From assembly GCA_026014585.1 (NCBI GenBank), contig JAOZIA010000022.1, positions 62,001 to 126,000 of the forward strand: a stretch of DNA of 64,000 nucleotides, read 5' to 3'. Below are positions 17,056 through 25,587 of the stretch, in pieces. Within the stretch, counting starts at the first letter, position 1. Every line of letters starts with the position of its first letter. Position numbers and translations under genes: made by a program. The stretch is from Candidatus Bathyarchaeota archaeon (GTDB lineage Archaea > Thermoproteota > Bathyarchaeia > Bathyarchaeales > Bathycorpusculaceae). The notes beneath the pieces were generated by a model, which had not been told where the DNA came from, did no database searches, and worked only from the letters and a program-made list of their open reading frames with translations.

Positions 17056-17943
17056 TTATGGTTTGGTGTGTTCGCTAAGCGTTGTATCTGTGGTTAAATG
17101 CATCGTATACTCTATTGTTTCTGACTGGTACGAAATGGTTTCTTGCATTGAAGCTTTAATCTGCCGCATCGTTCCGTATTCCATGAAAATCTGATAGGTT
17201 ACATTGATATCCATGTTTGTTTGAACATCTAGACTTGGGATGCCTGTTGAGGGTTTGTAGCTTAATTTTAGGTCGTTACTGGTTATGTCTATTCTGAAAA
17301 CATGATATGTACCCGCAGGAACTGTTAGGTCTTCGATGCCTGCAAATGTCATTGTCAATTCTCCGGTCATTCCCATGCTTGCAACCAGGTTTGGATAGGG
17401 TATTGTTATTGTGTCGCCTACTTTGACTTCGGGTTTACTCAGCAGTTGGGTAAGGTAAGACGCGCTGGTCATACTTGTGTTTGGAATTTCCTGAGATGCG
17501 CTTCCCAAGTTAAGGAGGTAGGTGGAGTATCCTGTTTTGTTCATTTTTTCAGTCATCGAGTAACTGAAGGGGGTATCGTTTAGTGTGAATGTGTGCGTGT
17601 GGTTTAATGTGTAGTATTCGCCATCAAAATCCACCACCTCTATGGTTTCAGTGGAGTATACAGTAGCATTGGTGATTGGTTACATACTTGCAGTCGGTTG
17701 AGTATTTTGTGTTTCGTAAGTTGCTGTTATTGTAGTGTCATATGCCATTTTCTCGCCCACTGTATACTCAACATTAAGCGGGATTGCTGCAACTCCTTGA
17801 GGAATAACAAAGGCTACAGCGATTATTACCACTGCTATTAAGGCGATTGCAGCATAGATTTTTTTCCCAAACCACTTGCTACCGCTCTTAGAATTTAAGG
17901 AAGGATTATGGTCCTCTGAAGAAATATTCTGTAATTTGAGCAC
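17056..17943 (-). pseudogene. Membrane-anchored exported protein, interrupted by an in-frame TAA
   Basis: A GTG start with an excellent ribosome site (GGAGGTAAAAGT) begins a frame that encodes a cytoplasmic segment, a membrane helix (IYAAIALIAVVIIAVAFVIP, about residues 30-49) and the start of an extracellular domain (NVEYTVGEKMAYDTTITATY). Codon 88 is TAA (17680-17682). The same frame stays open beyond it for 208 codons and continues the domain (VDFDGEYYTLNHTHTF, FRIDITSNDLKLSY). One base change or sequencing error accounts for the break. The intact protein would have ~295 residues. Copy 4 of the shared element lies upstream, so it belonged to the same regulon. Confidence 0.65.
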
Positions 17944-17991
17944 ACTTTTACCTCCAATTATCCACTATAGCTTTTAAACCATAGGAACCTA

Positions 17992-18023
17992 CTTATTTCT
18001 ACAGTTTAGGACGCTGTCATAGA
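17992..18023 (-). promoter_or_regulatory. Shared regulatory element, copy 4 (weak upstream part)
   Basis: On the minus strand: CTATGACAGCGTCCTAAACTGTAGAAATAAG written in parts as CTATGACAG, CGTCCTAAA and TAGAAATAAG. The downstream block is well kept while the GTAC dyad is lost. It stands ~50 bases before the GTG of the interrupted gene. Confidence 0.5.
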
Positions 18024-18076
18024 CCCTCCCGCTCTAATTCGAATGCATGAACTTAACGATACTTACTAAAAAGAAT

Positions 18077-18808
18077 CTATGGCAAAACCGTTTCAATGAA
18101 AGGGACATAGATTGAGTATGACAGCTCGCTGTAGGGAAAGTTTATTTGTACGTATGAACGGTGCCCGTCAATGTAGTCTACTGTGAGATTACCCAAATCA
18201 ACGGTTGCTCTATCATTAATTATGCTTGGTGTGGTTGAAAGGAGCGGTAAAGTCGAGAATGCTACGTGGAAATTAATGTCGACACTTAGGGTTAGGGTGT
18301 ATGACGTATTACCGCTTGTGTTTATTAGCGATTCTATATCGTCCAGATTAATATCAAACTGGGTGAGTTCTGCCTCTTTGTCTATGTTGCTATGTGGAAT
18401 GATTTGGCTGAGATTACCTTGATGTAGGGTCACCTTAACATTATCTACTGTGCCAAACAACTCGGAGTAAACGGGATAATCGAGGGAAACAAGCGGGTAG
18501 CTGAAAATATTTTGAGAATCGTTTGCCCACATGACAATGCCGTCTAGCATAGAAATGGTTGTGATGTTGCCAACATAGAGGCTATCTACGAGTCCGTTAT
18601 CTCTTAGCATTGTTTCACCATCTGAGGCAATTGTGATATTTGCATATTTCACAATCATGTTTCCATCTTCATCGAAAGCAACACAGCGGTCATTACTTAA
18701 CCAAATAGAAATCGAATCATTTACTGGGTGAGGGAAAAAGTAGAGTCCAGCAAATGTTCCTAAAGCTATACATAGAATTAATAGTAATCCGGCAATTCTT
18801 TTCATCAT
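18077..18808 (-). CDS. Exported protein of unknown function
   Basis: The 243-residue product starts MMKR followed by a hydrophobic segment (IAGLLLILCIALGTFAGLYF) that can act as signal or anchor. The rest is beta-rich with many N-glycosylation motifs and has no recognised domain. It runs in the same direction as its neighbours, but the TGTCCTAA element is absent upstream; a hairpin (18878-18905) lies there instead. Confidence 0.6.
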   Translation of the reverse strand: MMKRIAGLLLILCIALGTFAGLYFFPHPVNDSISIWLSNDRCVAFDEDGNMIVKYANITIASDGETMLRDNGLVDSLYVGNITTISMLDGIVMWANDSQNIFSYPLVSLDYPVYSELFGTVDNVKVTLHQGNLSQIIPHSNIDKEAELTQFDINLDDIESLINTSGNTSYTLTLSVDINFHVAFSTLPLLSTTPSIINDRATVDLGNLTVDYIDGHRSYVQINFPYSELSYSIYVPFIETVLP

Positions 18809-18877
18809 TATCCTTCTACTGAGTAAGTGCCTTTATGTTAATATCCTTTTAATCAAAAAAATTTAGATTCTTAAAAG

Positions 18878-18905
18878 ATGAGAATGAACTTCTCGTTCTT
18901 CTCAT
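18878..18905. other. Inverted repeat between two exported-protein genes
   Basis: ATGAGAA (18878-18884) and TTCTCAT (18899-18905) are perfect arms around 14 bases, followed by an AT-rich run. On the minus strand it lies after the 3' end of the 530-residue gene and ~70 bases before the start of the 243-residue gene, so it may be a terminator or an operator. Confidence 0.35.
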
Positions 18906-19042
18906 AGATTTGAAAAATTTTTATATTCTTTTTATTTTAAATTTAGCTTTCTATGACCCTTTACATTAAAATGCCTTGAAGAGTTATAGAAAAAAGTTAG
19001 AGACGTTTGTTTGCTCTATACTTTAATCATTCGAGTGTTGAA

Positions 19043-20635
19043 TTACACCATTATGTGTAGTGCATCAATGTATACACTAATTGCCTGATAGTTGTCGTTG
19101 TAGCCAGCGAGTGACACATATTGGAATTGAGAGCCATAATAACCGCAGTCTATATATGTATTCTGACCTTGATAATTTAGTACCGCCGTACCTGCATAGT
19201 GCCAATTATTACCATCATTAGATACATAGCAGTAAAGATGACCACCATTAAAGCCGCTCTGTGAATCTCCATAAGCGAAGATTCGTCCCTGCGTTGGAGC
19301 ATTCAACTGTACAGTAATCTGACCTGCATCTCCATAGTTTGGTGCGACAATCTGTGCATATGGTGTCCCGTATGGCTGGCCATTTTGTCCAATTATTCTG
19401 GTTGCATAGTATGCATCTCCGCTCCCTGTTAGACGCCCAGATGTTGTCACGGTTGTTGCCCAGTATTCGTTTTTATAGCAAAGTACTGTTCCACCCTGGT
19501 TCGGTCCATAGTTCCAGGAGTCAACTAATATTATTCGTTGACCTTGCACTTGATAGTTATAAACGACTTGGCTTTGACTGTATCCTGAATATTCAAATGT
19601 TCCTCCAATGTTAACGTCTCCTGAGAAGAAGGTCCATTGTCCAGATAATGTCACTCCAATGTCAAATGACCAACCTGACCCTGAGAAGTCCTCGATTACT
19701 TTTGTAATTTGTTTTGTCTGATAAGACGGTGTATCAAGAGTTACGAATTGATCGCTACTTTGGCTGGGGGGTTTATACATTGGCGAGGGGCTATCATACA
19801 CGTAATAAGCCGATGACGGATACATATACTCAGCGCTCCAAGTTTCAGCATAATCTCCCGCTCCTAGGGGTACCCAATACCAAAGACAGTATGCATAGTC
19901 GAACATTTTGTATACAGTTGCGCTTTGTCCGTTACTCAAATCAGGCATATCAACAACAGATGCTTGGGAAAAGCCTGAGCTACCATAGACTCCGAGAGGA
20001 CCACCATTAAAACTGGTCATAACATTGATTCCAGTTGTAAACCCTAATCTAAGGTCAGTTGTTACGCCCTCAGTTGAAAATACCTGCCCGATTTCAGTGG
20101 GATATGAGTCGTATGGAACAGAGTCTAGTAGAACGTATCCTCGAGTGATTGCATAGTCGCCGTCAGTTGCTTTTGATGTTGAGACTGATATTGGAGAACC
20201 CATAAAGGGCCATGACGTTAGATTCTCAAATTTTTGACCTTGAGGGTCTGTCCAGTTTTCAGCAACGGGCTTAAGGTTAAGTCTTAAAGAAATCGTTTTA
20301 CCAATTTCGTCATCAGTAACATTTACTTTAGCTAAAGCCCACCCAAAATTTGGATGGTATGCGCCTATGTGATAGTAACCTGCTTCGAGCTCAAAATGGG
20401 TTTCTTCTGCTTTGGATGTTTTCGTGATATCTGTTACAGTTATTGAATCTTTCTCAAGTGGATTCTGAATAATATAGACTATCGCATCAGTGACCTCTAT
20501 TGTTTCGCTTTGAACACTTATTACTATACTTACCTTCTGATTTTTAGAAGGCAGGCTATTAGCAGCAGCCGAGGAAAGCAAAGTACAAGAAATTAAGCAC
20601 ATAATTAAGCAGACTGTTACATTTTTTTTATTCAT
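19043..20635 (-). CDS. Large secreted protein with N-terminal carboxypeptidase-regulatory-like domain
   Basis: The 530-residue product has a signal peptide (cleavage after SAAA/N at about residue 26). Residues ~30-120 look like a CarboxypepD_reg/transthyretin-like beta-sandwich (VTDAIVYIIQNP, HFELEAGYYHIGAYHPNFGW). The middle contains aromatic-rich beta structure (YCLWYWVPLGAGDYAETW), and the last ~120 residues resemble a galactose-binding or discoidin-like jelly roll (WHYAGTAVLNYQGQNTYIDC). It is likely cell-surface or extracellular and may bind polysaccharide; this is inference. Copy 5 of the shared element lies ~55 bases upstream. Confidence 0.65.
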   Translation of the reverse strand: MNKKNVTVCLIMCLISCTLLSSAAANSLPSKNQKVSIVISVQSETIEVTDAIVYIIQNPLEKDSITVTDITKTSKAEETHFELEAGYYHIGAYHPNFGWALAKVNVTDDEIGKTISLRLNLKPVAENWTDPQGQKFENLTSWPFMGSPISVSTSKATDGDYAITRGYVLLDSVPYDSYPTEIGQVFSTEGVTTDLRLGFTTGINVMTSFNGGPLGVYGSSGFSQASVVDMPDLSNGQSATVYKMFDYAYCLWYWVPLGAGDYAETWSAEYMYPSSAYYVYDSPSPMYKPPSQSSDQFVTLDTPSYQTKQITKVIEDFSGSGWSFDIGVTLSGQWTFFSGDVNIGGTFEYSGYSQSQVVYNYQVQGQRIILVDSWNYGPNQGGTVLCYKNEYWATTVTTSGRLTGSGDAYYATRIIGQNGQPYGTPYAQIVAPNYGDAGQITVQLNAPTQGRIFAYGDSQSGFNGGHLYCYVSNDGNNWHYAGTAVLNYQGQNTYIDCGYYGSQFQYVSLAGYNDNYQAISVYIDALHIMV

Positions 20636-20690
20636 TTTTTCACCTCTTGCAAGTTAAATCTTGCAAGCTAATCTCTGCTGATTAAGAGTA

Positions 20691-20736
20691 GTTATTTCTA
20701 TATTTTAGGACACTATCACAAAAAATTTAGAACAGA
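20691..20736 (-). promoter_or_regulatory. Shared regulatory element, copy 5
   Basis: On the minus strand: CTGTTCTAAATTTTTTGTG, then AGTGTCCTAAAATATAGAAA. It aligns with copies 1 and 2 along the whole length with one extra T. Its AAAATATAG may double as the TATA box. Confidence 0.65.
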
Positions 20737-20786
20737 ACTCCAATCACGATTGTTAATGAACAAAGAAAAAAGAGAAGAGTTTCTAT

Positions 20787-21731
20787 TTAGTTTTGTACCC
20801 AGGTTTGCCAGTTGTAGCTTAAGGCGCCCATTGTGTGGGATTCTCGTACTGGAGCATTTGCGCTAAACTGGGTGCTTATAGCGTTTGTCCAATAGGACCA
20901 GCCTTGTGCGTTGTGTAGCCAGTTCCGATAAAAGACGGCATTTGACGCATCGTTTGTAAATGTTCCGCTGTCACTGAAGATTTCTTTTTGGAAGCCGCCT
21001 TGGACATACAGACTTGGGAGATGACCGCTTCTTACCCATTGATAATTAATCCAGATGTCATAATTGTAGCCATTGCCATCTGAAGTTCCATCTAACATTA
21101 TAACATAGGTGTCTGCTGCACTTGATGCTGTGTTCTTATCTGCATAATATGACCAGCCACCCTCATCGTAGTCATAACTATGCCACTTGTAGGTTTCTCC
21201 ATAGTTGTGCGTGACCAGCACCTCGGTCCAGCTTGATAAGTCACTTAAATCACCTAGCTGCATCGTTACATAATGGTACAATGTTTGCTCTGATCCAACG
21301 TTCATAGAACCGCAAATCATCTCAGAACTGATGCCAGTCCAAGAAGCAGAACTAGTGCGCATTACCGAAACTCTATCAACCCAGCGAAGAGCAGTTTTTC
21401 CATCAGAAGCTACACTTTGCGTTCGGGCGGGCATTTTAGCAAGTTCCTCCGAAGTTAGCGTTCTTCCAATCCATGTTGCACCAGTTTTAGGGTACCAGCC
21501 CATGTTTAGTTTCTCAAGTTCAGCGGTTATTTGTTCAGTGTTTAGCCCTTGTTCTTTTAGCTCTTGGATTTTTAATGTGACTGGGTCAACAAAGTTTTCG
21601 GGAGGTTGCCATTGTTGATTTTGAACTGCTAAAGTATTAGATTGAGCTGCTACTGTAAGAAACATCGAAAAAAGAAGCGAAACCGCGAGAAATGCTGCTT
21701 TAATGCAATAAGCTTTTTTCTTAACCATCAT
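20787..21731 (-). CDS. Secreted protein of unknown function with N-terminal pro-like segment
   Basis: The 314-residue product begins with a signal peptide (AAFLAVSLLFSMFLTVAAQS). Residues ~45-90 form a helical, charged segment (VTLKIQELKEQGLNTEQITA, LTSEELAKMP) that looks like a propeptide. A mature domain follows, rich in Trp and Tyr (YKWHSYDYDEGGWSYYADKN, NYDIWINYQWVRSGHLPSLY), as in extracellular beta-sandwich proteins. No known family is recognised. GAGGTG precedes the start, and copy 6 of the shared element lies ~40 bases upstream. Confidence 0.65.
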   Translation of the reverse strand: MMVKKKAYCIKAAFLAVSLLFSMFLTVAAQSNTLAVQNQQWQPPENFVDPVTLKIQELKEQGLNTEQITAELEKLNMGWYPKTGATWIGRTLTSEELAKMPARTQSVASDGKTALRWVDRVSVMRTSSASWTGISSEMICGSMNVGSEQTLYHYVTMQLGDLSDLSSWTEVLVTHNYGETYKWHSYDYDEGGWSYYADKNTASSAADTYVIMLDGTSDGNGYNYDIWINYQWVRSGHLPSLYVQGGFQKEIFSDSGTFTNDASNAVFYRNWLHNAQGWSYWTNAISTQFSANAPVRESHTMGALSYNWQTWVQN

Positions 21732-21769
21732 TTTTTCACCTCACTTGGGCGTAAGAGCTATCAACATAA

Positions 21770-21802
21770 CTATTAATTTCTACAATTTAGGACACCTGAC
21801 TT
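21770..21802 (-). promoter_or_regulatory. Shared regulatory element, copy 6
   Basis: On the minus strand: AAGTCAGGTGTCCTAAATTG followed by TAGAAATTAATAG. The TGTCCTAA and TAGAAAT blocks are exact; the GTAC dyad is not evident. Confidence 0.6.
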
Positions 21803-21816
21803 GATTGGCTATCCCT

Positions 21817-22272
21817 TTATAGGGCGCCTTTAAGCCATACTCTACTTGTTTCATAACAAAAAATTATAAGAGCAATACACGTAATCGCGATAAAGAAAAA
21901 ATATTCTCTACTAAAAACTGTTGGCTTTAGACAAGTCAGCTCAAGAACCAATGCTACACCCATAAAAACAGAATAGAAAAGGTACCTGGGAATAATTAAA
22001 CGGCTGATTTTTATGCAGCTATCCAAGATTACGCGGTTTATAGCATAATTGCCCAATTCTTTTTTCACCAAGCCCGCATGCTCTAGCTTGGAGAGATGAT
22101 ATTGCACTATTGAGGGGCTACTGAGGTTTAGTTTTCTTTGGATTTCCCTAATTCCAAGGGGTTTATTGGCTTTTAACATAAAACGGTAGATGTCAAGTGT
22201 GGTTCCTTTTAGGATGTCGGTTGATTCCTTAGTCGTTAACCTCAACCTCGAACCTAATATATACTGCAACAA
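21817..22272 (-). CDS. Membrane-bound winged-helix regulator
   Basis: The 151-residue product has a winged helix in residues ~20-80 (TLDIYRFMLKANKPLGIREI, PSIVQYHLSKLEHAGLVKKE) and then two hydrophobic helices (YLFYSVFMGVALVLELTC and YFFFIAITCIALIIFCYE). It would be a transcription factor anchored in the membrane, a layout known in archaea. It closes the secretome island on the right. An operator-like dyad matching that of copies 1 and 2 lies ~40-65 bases upstream of its start, so it may regulate itself and, with the regulator at 11332, the island (inference). Confidence 0.75.
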   Translation of the reverse strand: MLQYILGSRLRLTTKESTDILKGTTLDIYRFMLKANKPLGIREIQRKLNLSSPSIVQYHLSKLEHAGLVKKELGNYAINRVILDSCIKISRLIIPRYLFYSVFMGVALVLELTCLKPTVFSREYFFFIAITCIALIIFCYETSRVWLKGAL

Positions 22273-22310
22273 TTTAAGAGATATCCCTTAGAAATGAATA
22301 AAGTTATCTT

Positions 22311-22338
22311 GTTGTACAAAAATATAGTACAAAACAAC
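22311..22338. promoter_or_regulatory. TTGTAC-N9-GTACAA operator between divergent genes
   Basis: TTGTAC and GTACAA flank nine bases (AAAAATATA), with outer arms GTTGT and ACAAC. The spacing and sequence match the dyad of copies 1 and 2, but no TGTCCTAA block follows. It stands between the membrane-bound winged-helix gene (minus) and the small membrane-protein gene (plus), and could control both. Confidence 0.6.
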
Positions 22339-22393
22339 ATTAAATAGCATCAGTTACTCAGTAAAAAATGTAAACTATATAGAGTCTGAAAAA

Positions 22394-22675
22394 GTGATTG
22401 GACAAAAAACAAAAATGATGATGGCGGTAACTTTAGCTGCTGTGTCTTGTCTGCTAATAGCGGAAATAAGTTACCTTGTTTTCCCCGACCAAACGTCAGG
22501 TCAAGTACCCACACCCCAACCATCGCCTTCAATTATGGAACAACTTGTTTGGGCGATGCTTTGGTTGGGCGTTGCAGCATTAATCTCTTTGACAATTGTC
22601 GGAGCAGTCATGTTGGTTAAAAAGAGAATTAAAAGGGAAGCAGATAGTGGCGCTATTATTGAAGAAAGCAATTAA
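22394..22675 (+). CDS. Small two-helix membrane protein
   Basis: The 93-residue product has a signal-anchor-like helix (MMMAVTLAAVSCLLIAEISY), a Pro-rich linker (VPTPQPSPS) and a second helix (MLWLGVAALISLTIVGAVML) followed by KKRIKRE. The GTG start lacks a clear ribosome site; a TATA-like ACTATATAG lies ~20 bases before it, so the message may be nearly leaderless. It is the only plus-strand gene of the island and is divergent from the membrane-bound regulator. Confidence 0.5.
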   Translation: MIGQKTKMMMAVTLAAVSCLLIAEISYLVFPDQTSGQVPTPQPSPSIMEQLVWAMLWLGVAALISLTIVGAVMLVKKRIKREADSGAIIEESN

Positions 22676-22716
22676 CTCGCATGCTAATGGATTTAGTTCT
22701 GAAGAGAATGTTTTTG

Positions 22717-22763
22717 CTGTCCTACGGTTTTGTACATTCGTGCTAAAGCATAGAAATAAGTTC
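22717..22763 (+). promoter_or_regulatory. Shared regulatory element, copy 7, in opposite orientation
   Basis: On the plus strand: CTGTCCTACGGTTTTGTACA, TTCGTGCTAAAG, CATAGAAATAAGTTC. It aligns over its length with copies 1 and 2 and ends ~33 bases before a GTG at 22796. The downstream coding region is broken, so this looks like the promoter of a decayed regulon member. Confidence 0.55.
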
Positions 22764-22795
22764 TTTTCTATCGACTCTTACGATTTAACAAAACC

Positions 22796-23262
22796 GTGTT
22801 ATCAAGCAAACCTCAAATTTCTACTGTTGACTTTCGCTCTTTTTGGTCTACCTCCCGTCTGGAGGGTAGAGAGCGGTATCACGAAAACTTAGCAAGGGCA
22901 CTAAACTTGAGGTATTCAGTGGTCGACAAGCCAAACTTAATCGGATCATTTTTCGGATTCTTGATTCAAAAAAGCTACTCACTGTCTACGACCTTTACTT
23001 AGAAATCAGAGGCATCAAAGGATATCGACACACGAAACGGCAAAATATAGATAGACGTGTAAAAGCACTTTATCAGCAAGGTTGGCTAAAGAAAGACGGA
23101 GTTAAACCTGCAAAAGCCCATTTTCTCTCACCCCTCTATAAACTAAGCATCAGAGCACAAGCCGCCATGGCGCTCAACAAAAAAGACCTGAACGCTTTCC
23201 TGCAAACCGCCCCCGAAACAAACCTGCAAGGATTTATTGATTCGCTTTCGGTATGTATCTAA
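22796..23262 (+). pseudogene. Decayed winged-helix gene without an intact start
   Basis: A frame open from 22870 to the TAA at 23260-23262 has clear coding character: SGRQAKLNRIIFRILDSKKL, LLTVYDLYLEIRGIKG, RRVKALYQQGWLKKDGVKPA, FLSPLYKLSIRAQAAMAL. This reads as a winged-helix protein. It has no ATG, GTG or TTG before codon ~101 and is preceded by TAG. A GTG at 22796, well placed behind copy 7 of the shared element, starts a 68-codon frame in another phase, so a frameshift in the 22.88-22.96 kb region is likely. The gene is followed directly (TAA-ATG) by the next one. Confidence 0.5.
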
Positions 23263-23604
23263 ATGATACGTCTCTTTTCGGTGCCTTTCAAAGAGATGAG
23301 CGCTTTGCGGGGGCAGATAGTTTTTATGGTAAGCCTGAGAGTTGGGCAAGGTGATATCTGCTTGGTTAATCTTGTCGAAGACTGGATGGTCCTTGAGCAA
23401 TACGCTGGCGAAAAACGCGGATTCTACCAAATCATAGGCGTAGACGGAAACTTTGAAGTACGTGTGCAAACTGGCCGAGTCGGCTACATAAAACAGTTCA
23501 AACGAGCTGATGATCCACGGCTAATCAAGATTTTGGATTTCTGCAAAAAACACCACTACATCCAAATCATCCAACGCATCCGAGGAGAAAAATTCTTCAA
23601 ATAA
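23263..23604 (+). CDS. Small protein of unknown function before the integrase
   Basis: The 113-residue product starts at an ATG that touches the stop of the broken winged-helix gene. An internal ATG (MSALRGQIV) could be the true start. It has a beta-rich middle (WMVLEQYAGEKRGFYQIIGV) and a basic helical end (RLIKILDFCKKHHYIQIIQR). No family is recognised. It lies in a run of four genes leading to the recombinase and may belong to the same element. Confidence 0.45.
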   Translation: MIRLFSVPFKEMSALRGQIVFMVSLRVGQGDICLVNLVEDWMVLEQYAGEKRGFYQIIGVDGNFEVRVQTGRVGYIKQFKRADDPRLIKILDFCKKHHYIQIIQRIRGEKFFK

Positions 23605-23635
23605 CCAGCAAGGCACCAGGTTGAGGCGAGAGGGA

Positions 23636-24127
23636 ATGGCTGAACTAACATTAAACGCAACACAACCCAAAAAAAGTGTTGGACCAAAAACAGGAGGCAC
23701 ACCCCATAAAGCACCCTCAAAGGATGCTGGAACAAGCCCCCTAAACTCACCTCAACCCCTCAAACAGCTGATATTTGTCCGCTATCTAGACCATGTCTTG
23801 TACAATCGCAGCAACGCGCTATCGATGAAACCTCAAATCAGAGAAGCCGTAGGCTGGATAATCTACAACTGCGAACGGTACATCATTTTAGCTTGGGACA
23901 GAGACGCTGATCCGCCCACACTTACGGGTGGCGACCCCAAAGCGTCAGGTTTAGTGCTGCTTAAAAGCGACATTTTGGAGTTGCAGCTCCTCAAAACTTG
24001 CCCGCAACTACTACAAAAAAGTTTTAACTGGAATTTAAATTGCAAACCAACTATACAAGAAGGCGAGTATGCGTTCCGACCAACGGAGCGAAAAACTCAC
24101 TCCTCAAAAGGAGATAAACCGAAATGA
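23636..24127 (+). CDS. Unknown protein coupled to the recombinase gene
   Basis: I chose the ATG at 23636 because GAGAGGG lies directly before it; a TTG 15 bases upstream is also open. The product (163 residues) has a low-complexity N-terminus rich in Pro, Lys and Thr and then a folded part (QLIFVRYLDHVLYNRSNALS, AVGWIIYNCERYIILAWDRD). Its stop overlaps the recombinase start (ATGA), so the two are translationally coupled and it may act as an accessory factor for integration or excision. No homologue is recalled. Confidence 0.55.
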   Translation: MAELTLNATQPKKSVGPKTGGTPHKAPSKDAGTSPLNSPQPLKQLIFVRYLDHVLYNRSNALSMKPQIREAVGWIIYNCERYIILAWDRDADPPTLTGGDPKASGLVLLKSDILELQLLKTCPQLLQKSFNWNLNCKPTIQEGEYAFRPTERKTHSSKGDKPK

Positions 24128-25551
24128 TAGAAAGAACTGCCTTAGCCCCCGCTATAACCCGCAACCGCCAACTCTCCGTTGAAGAACTAAAAAGCCTAAA
24201 TCTCCCATTGACTTTCCAAGGCGACCTAGTGATAATCTACAATAGCTTAACAGGTTGGAAACTCAAAAAGCCAGTAATAATCGAACTCAAAAACCTCTTA
24301 GACGCCAAAGAAAAAGGCCTCGTCGACTACATCATCAGGTCCTGCCTAAACGACCGCCCAGGAGTAATTCCCTTCATATTTGACAACCAAAGCATGCTAA
24401 AACTCGCCCGCCATTTCCTACGCCATCTTTCAGGCTCATACAGAAGCTGCTTAACCTACTCCGTCAACGTCAAACAATACGCAACCTGGCTCGGATACAA
24501 ACCAGACCTAATCATCCAAGACGCCAAACCCGTCGGCGCCATCCCCGACCCACTAAAAGTCCAAAACCACTGCGCATTCCTAAACGATTACTTAGCCGAA
24601 CTCCAAGACAACGACCTCAAACCAACAGCCGTTAACAACTGCATAAAAGCCGTAAAAACCTTCTACCACGTAAACGGCATAGAAGTTAAACTCAACGAGC
24701 GCCTCCCCCGAAAAGTTGCCTACAAAGACAGAGCCCCAAAACCCGAAGAAATCACCGCAATGATAGACAAATCCACAATCAGAGAAGCTTTCATCATAGC
24801 TGCTTTAGCAACAGGTGGATTTAGAGAAGGAACCTTCTGCAAACTCAAATACCGACACGTCAAAGAAGACCTAGAAGCCAACATAGTGCCAATACACATT
24901 CACGTCGAAGCCCAAATCACCAAAGGAAAATACCATGACTACGACACCTTCCTAAATGCGGAAGCAAGTTACCTGCTTAAAATGTACATAGCTGACAGAA
25001 GACGAGGCAGCAGATACACGCCTCCAGAAGAAATCACCGACGACTCACCGTTAATCCGAAGCGACCACAATGCTCACAAAATCGTTGGCGTTAGCGAAAA
25101 AACCCTCAGAAAAATCGTGCATACAATCGCTGTTGCAGCTGACGTTTCAAAAAAGCTCCCAGACAGTTGGATGTACAGCGTTAGAACCCATAGCCTACGA
25201 AAATACTTCCGAACTCAAATGAGCGCCTCAAAAATAGACAGCGAAATCATCAAATATTTTATGGGCAAAACCATCGACACCTACGAAGACGTCCAAAGCT
25301 TAGGCATCGAGACGCTAAGAAACCTCTACACCTCAGCAGGCTTGGCGATTAGACCGAAAACTCAAGTCAACAGAATTGAGCAACTCAAAGAAATCATACG
25401 TGCATGGGGACAGAACCCTGAAGAAATCTTAACTAAGGATGCGCTTATGCGGGGAAACATCACTGAGCTCCCAGACCAGGTACAGAGTCATCAGCTTTCT
25501 GTTCTGGCTGACCAACTTAAGCAGTTGATCAAACGGGAGGTTTCAGTTTAG
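24124..25551 (+). CDS. Tyrosine recombinase (integrase)
   Basis: The 475-residue protein has an N-terminal SAM-like core-binding domain (~residues 90-185) and a C-terminal catalytic domain. The visible catalytic set is R234 (GGFREGT), K267 (TKGKY), H356 and R359 (RTHSLRKYF), K382 in place of the usual second His, and the nucleophile Y387 (IDTYED). A ~90-residue tail follows. The stop lies 36 bases from the 3' end of tRNA-Asn, the classic arrangement of an element inserted in a tRNA gene. The third codon positions are rich in A and C, unlike flanking core genes, which suggests foreign origin. Confidence 0.88.
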   Translation: MIERTALAPAITRNRQLSVEELKSLNLPLTFQGDLVIIYNSLTGWKLKKPVIIELKNLLDAKEKGLVDYIIRSCLNDRPGVIPFIFDNQSMLKLARHFLRHLSGSYRSCLTYSVNVKQYATWLGYKPDLIIQDAKPVGAIPDPLKVQNHCAFLNDYLAELQDNDLKPTAVNNCIKAVKTFYHVNGIEVKLNERLPRKVAYKDRAPKPEEITAMIDKSTIREAFIIAALATGGFREGTFCKLKYRHVKEDLEANIVPIHIHVEAQITKGKYHDYDTFLNAEASYLLKMYIADRRRGSRYTPPEEITDDSPLIRSDHNAHKIVGVSEKTLRKIVHTIAVAADVSKKLPDSWMYSVRTHSLRKYFRTQMSASKIDSEIIKYFMGKTIDTYEDVQSLGIETLRNLYTSAGLAIRPKTQVNRIEQLKEIIRAWGQNPEEILTKDALMRGNITELPDQVQSHQLSVLADQLKQLIKREVSV

Positions 25552-25587
25552 TGAACGAAAAAACTGGTAGTTTTTTCGCGTTAGTAG

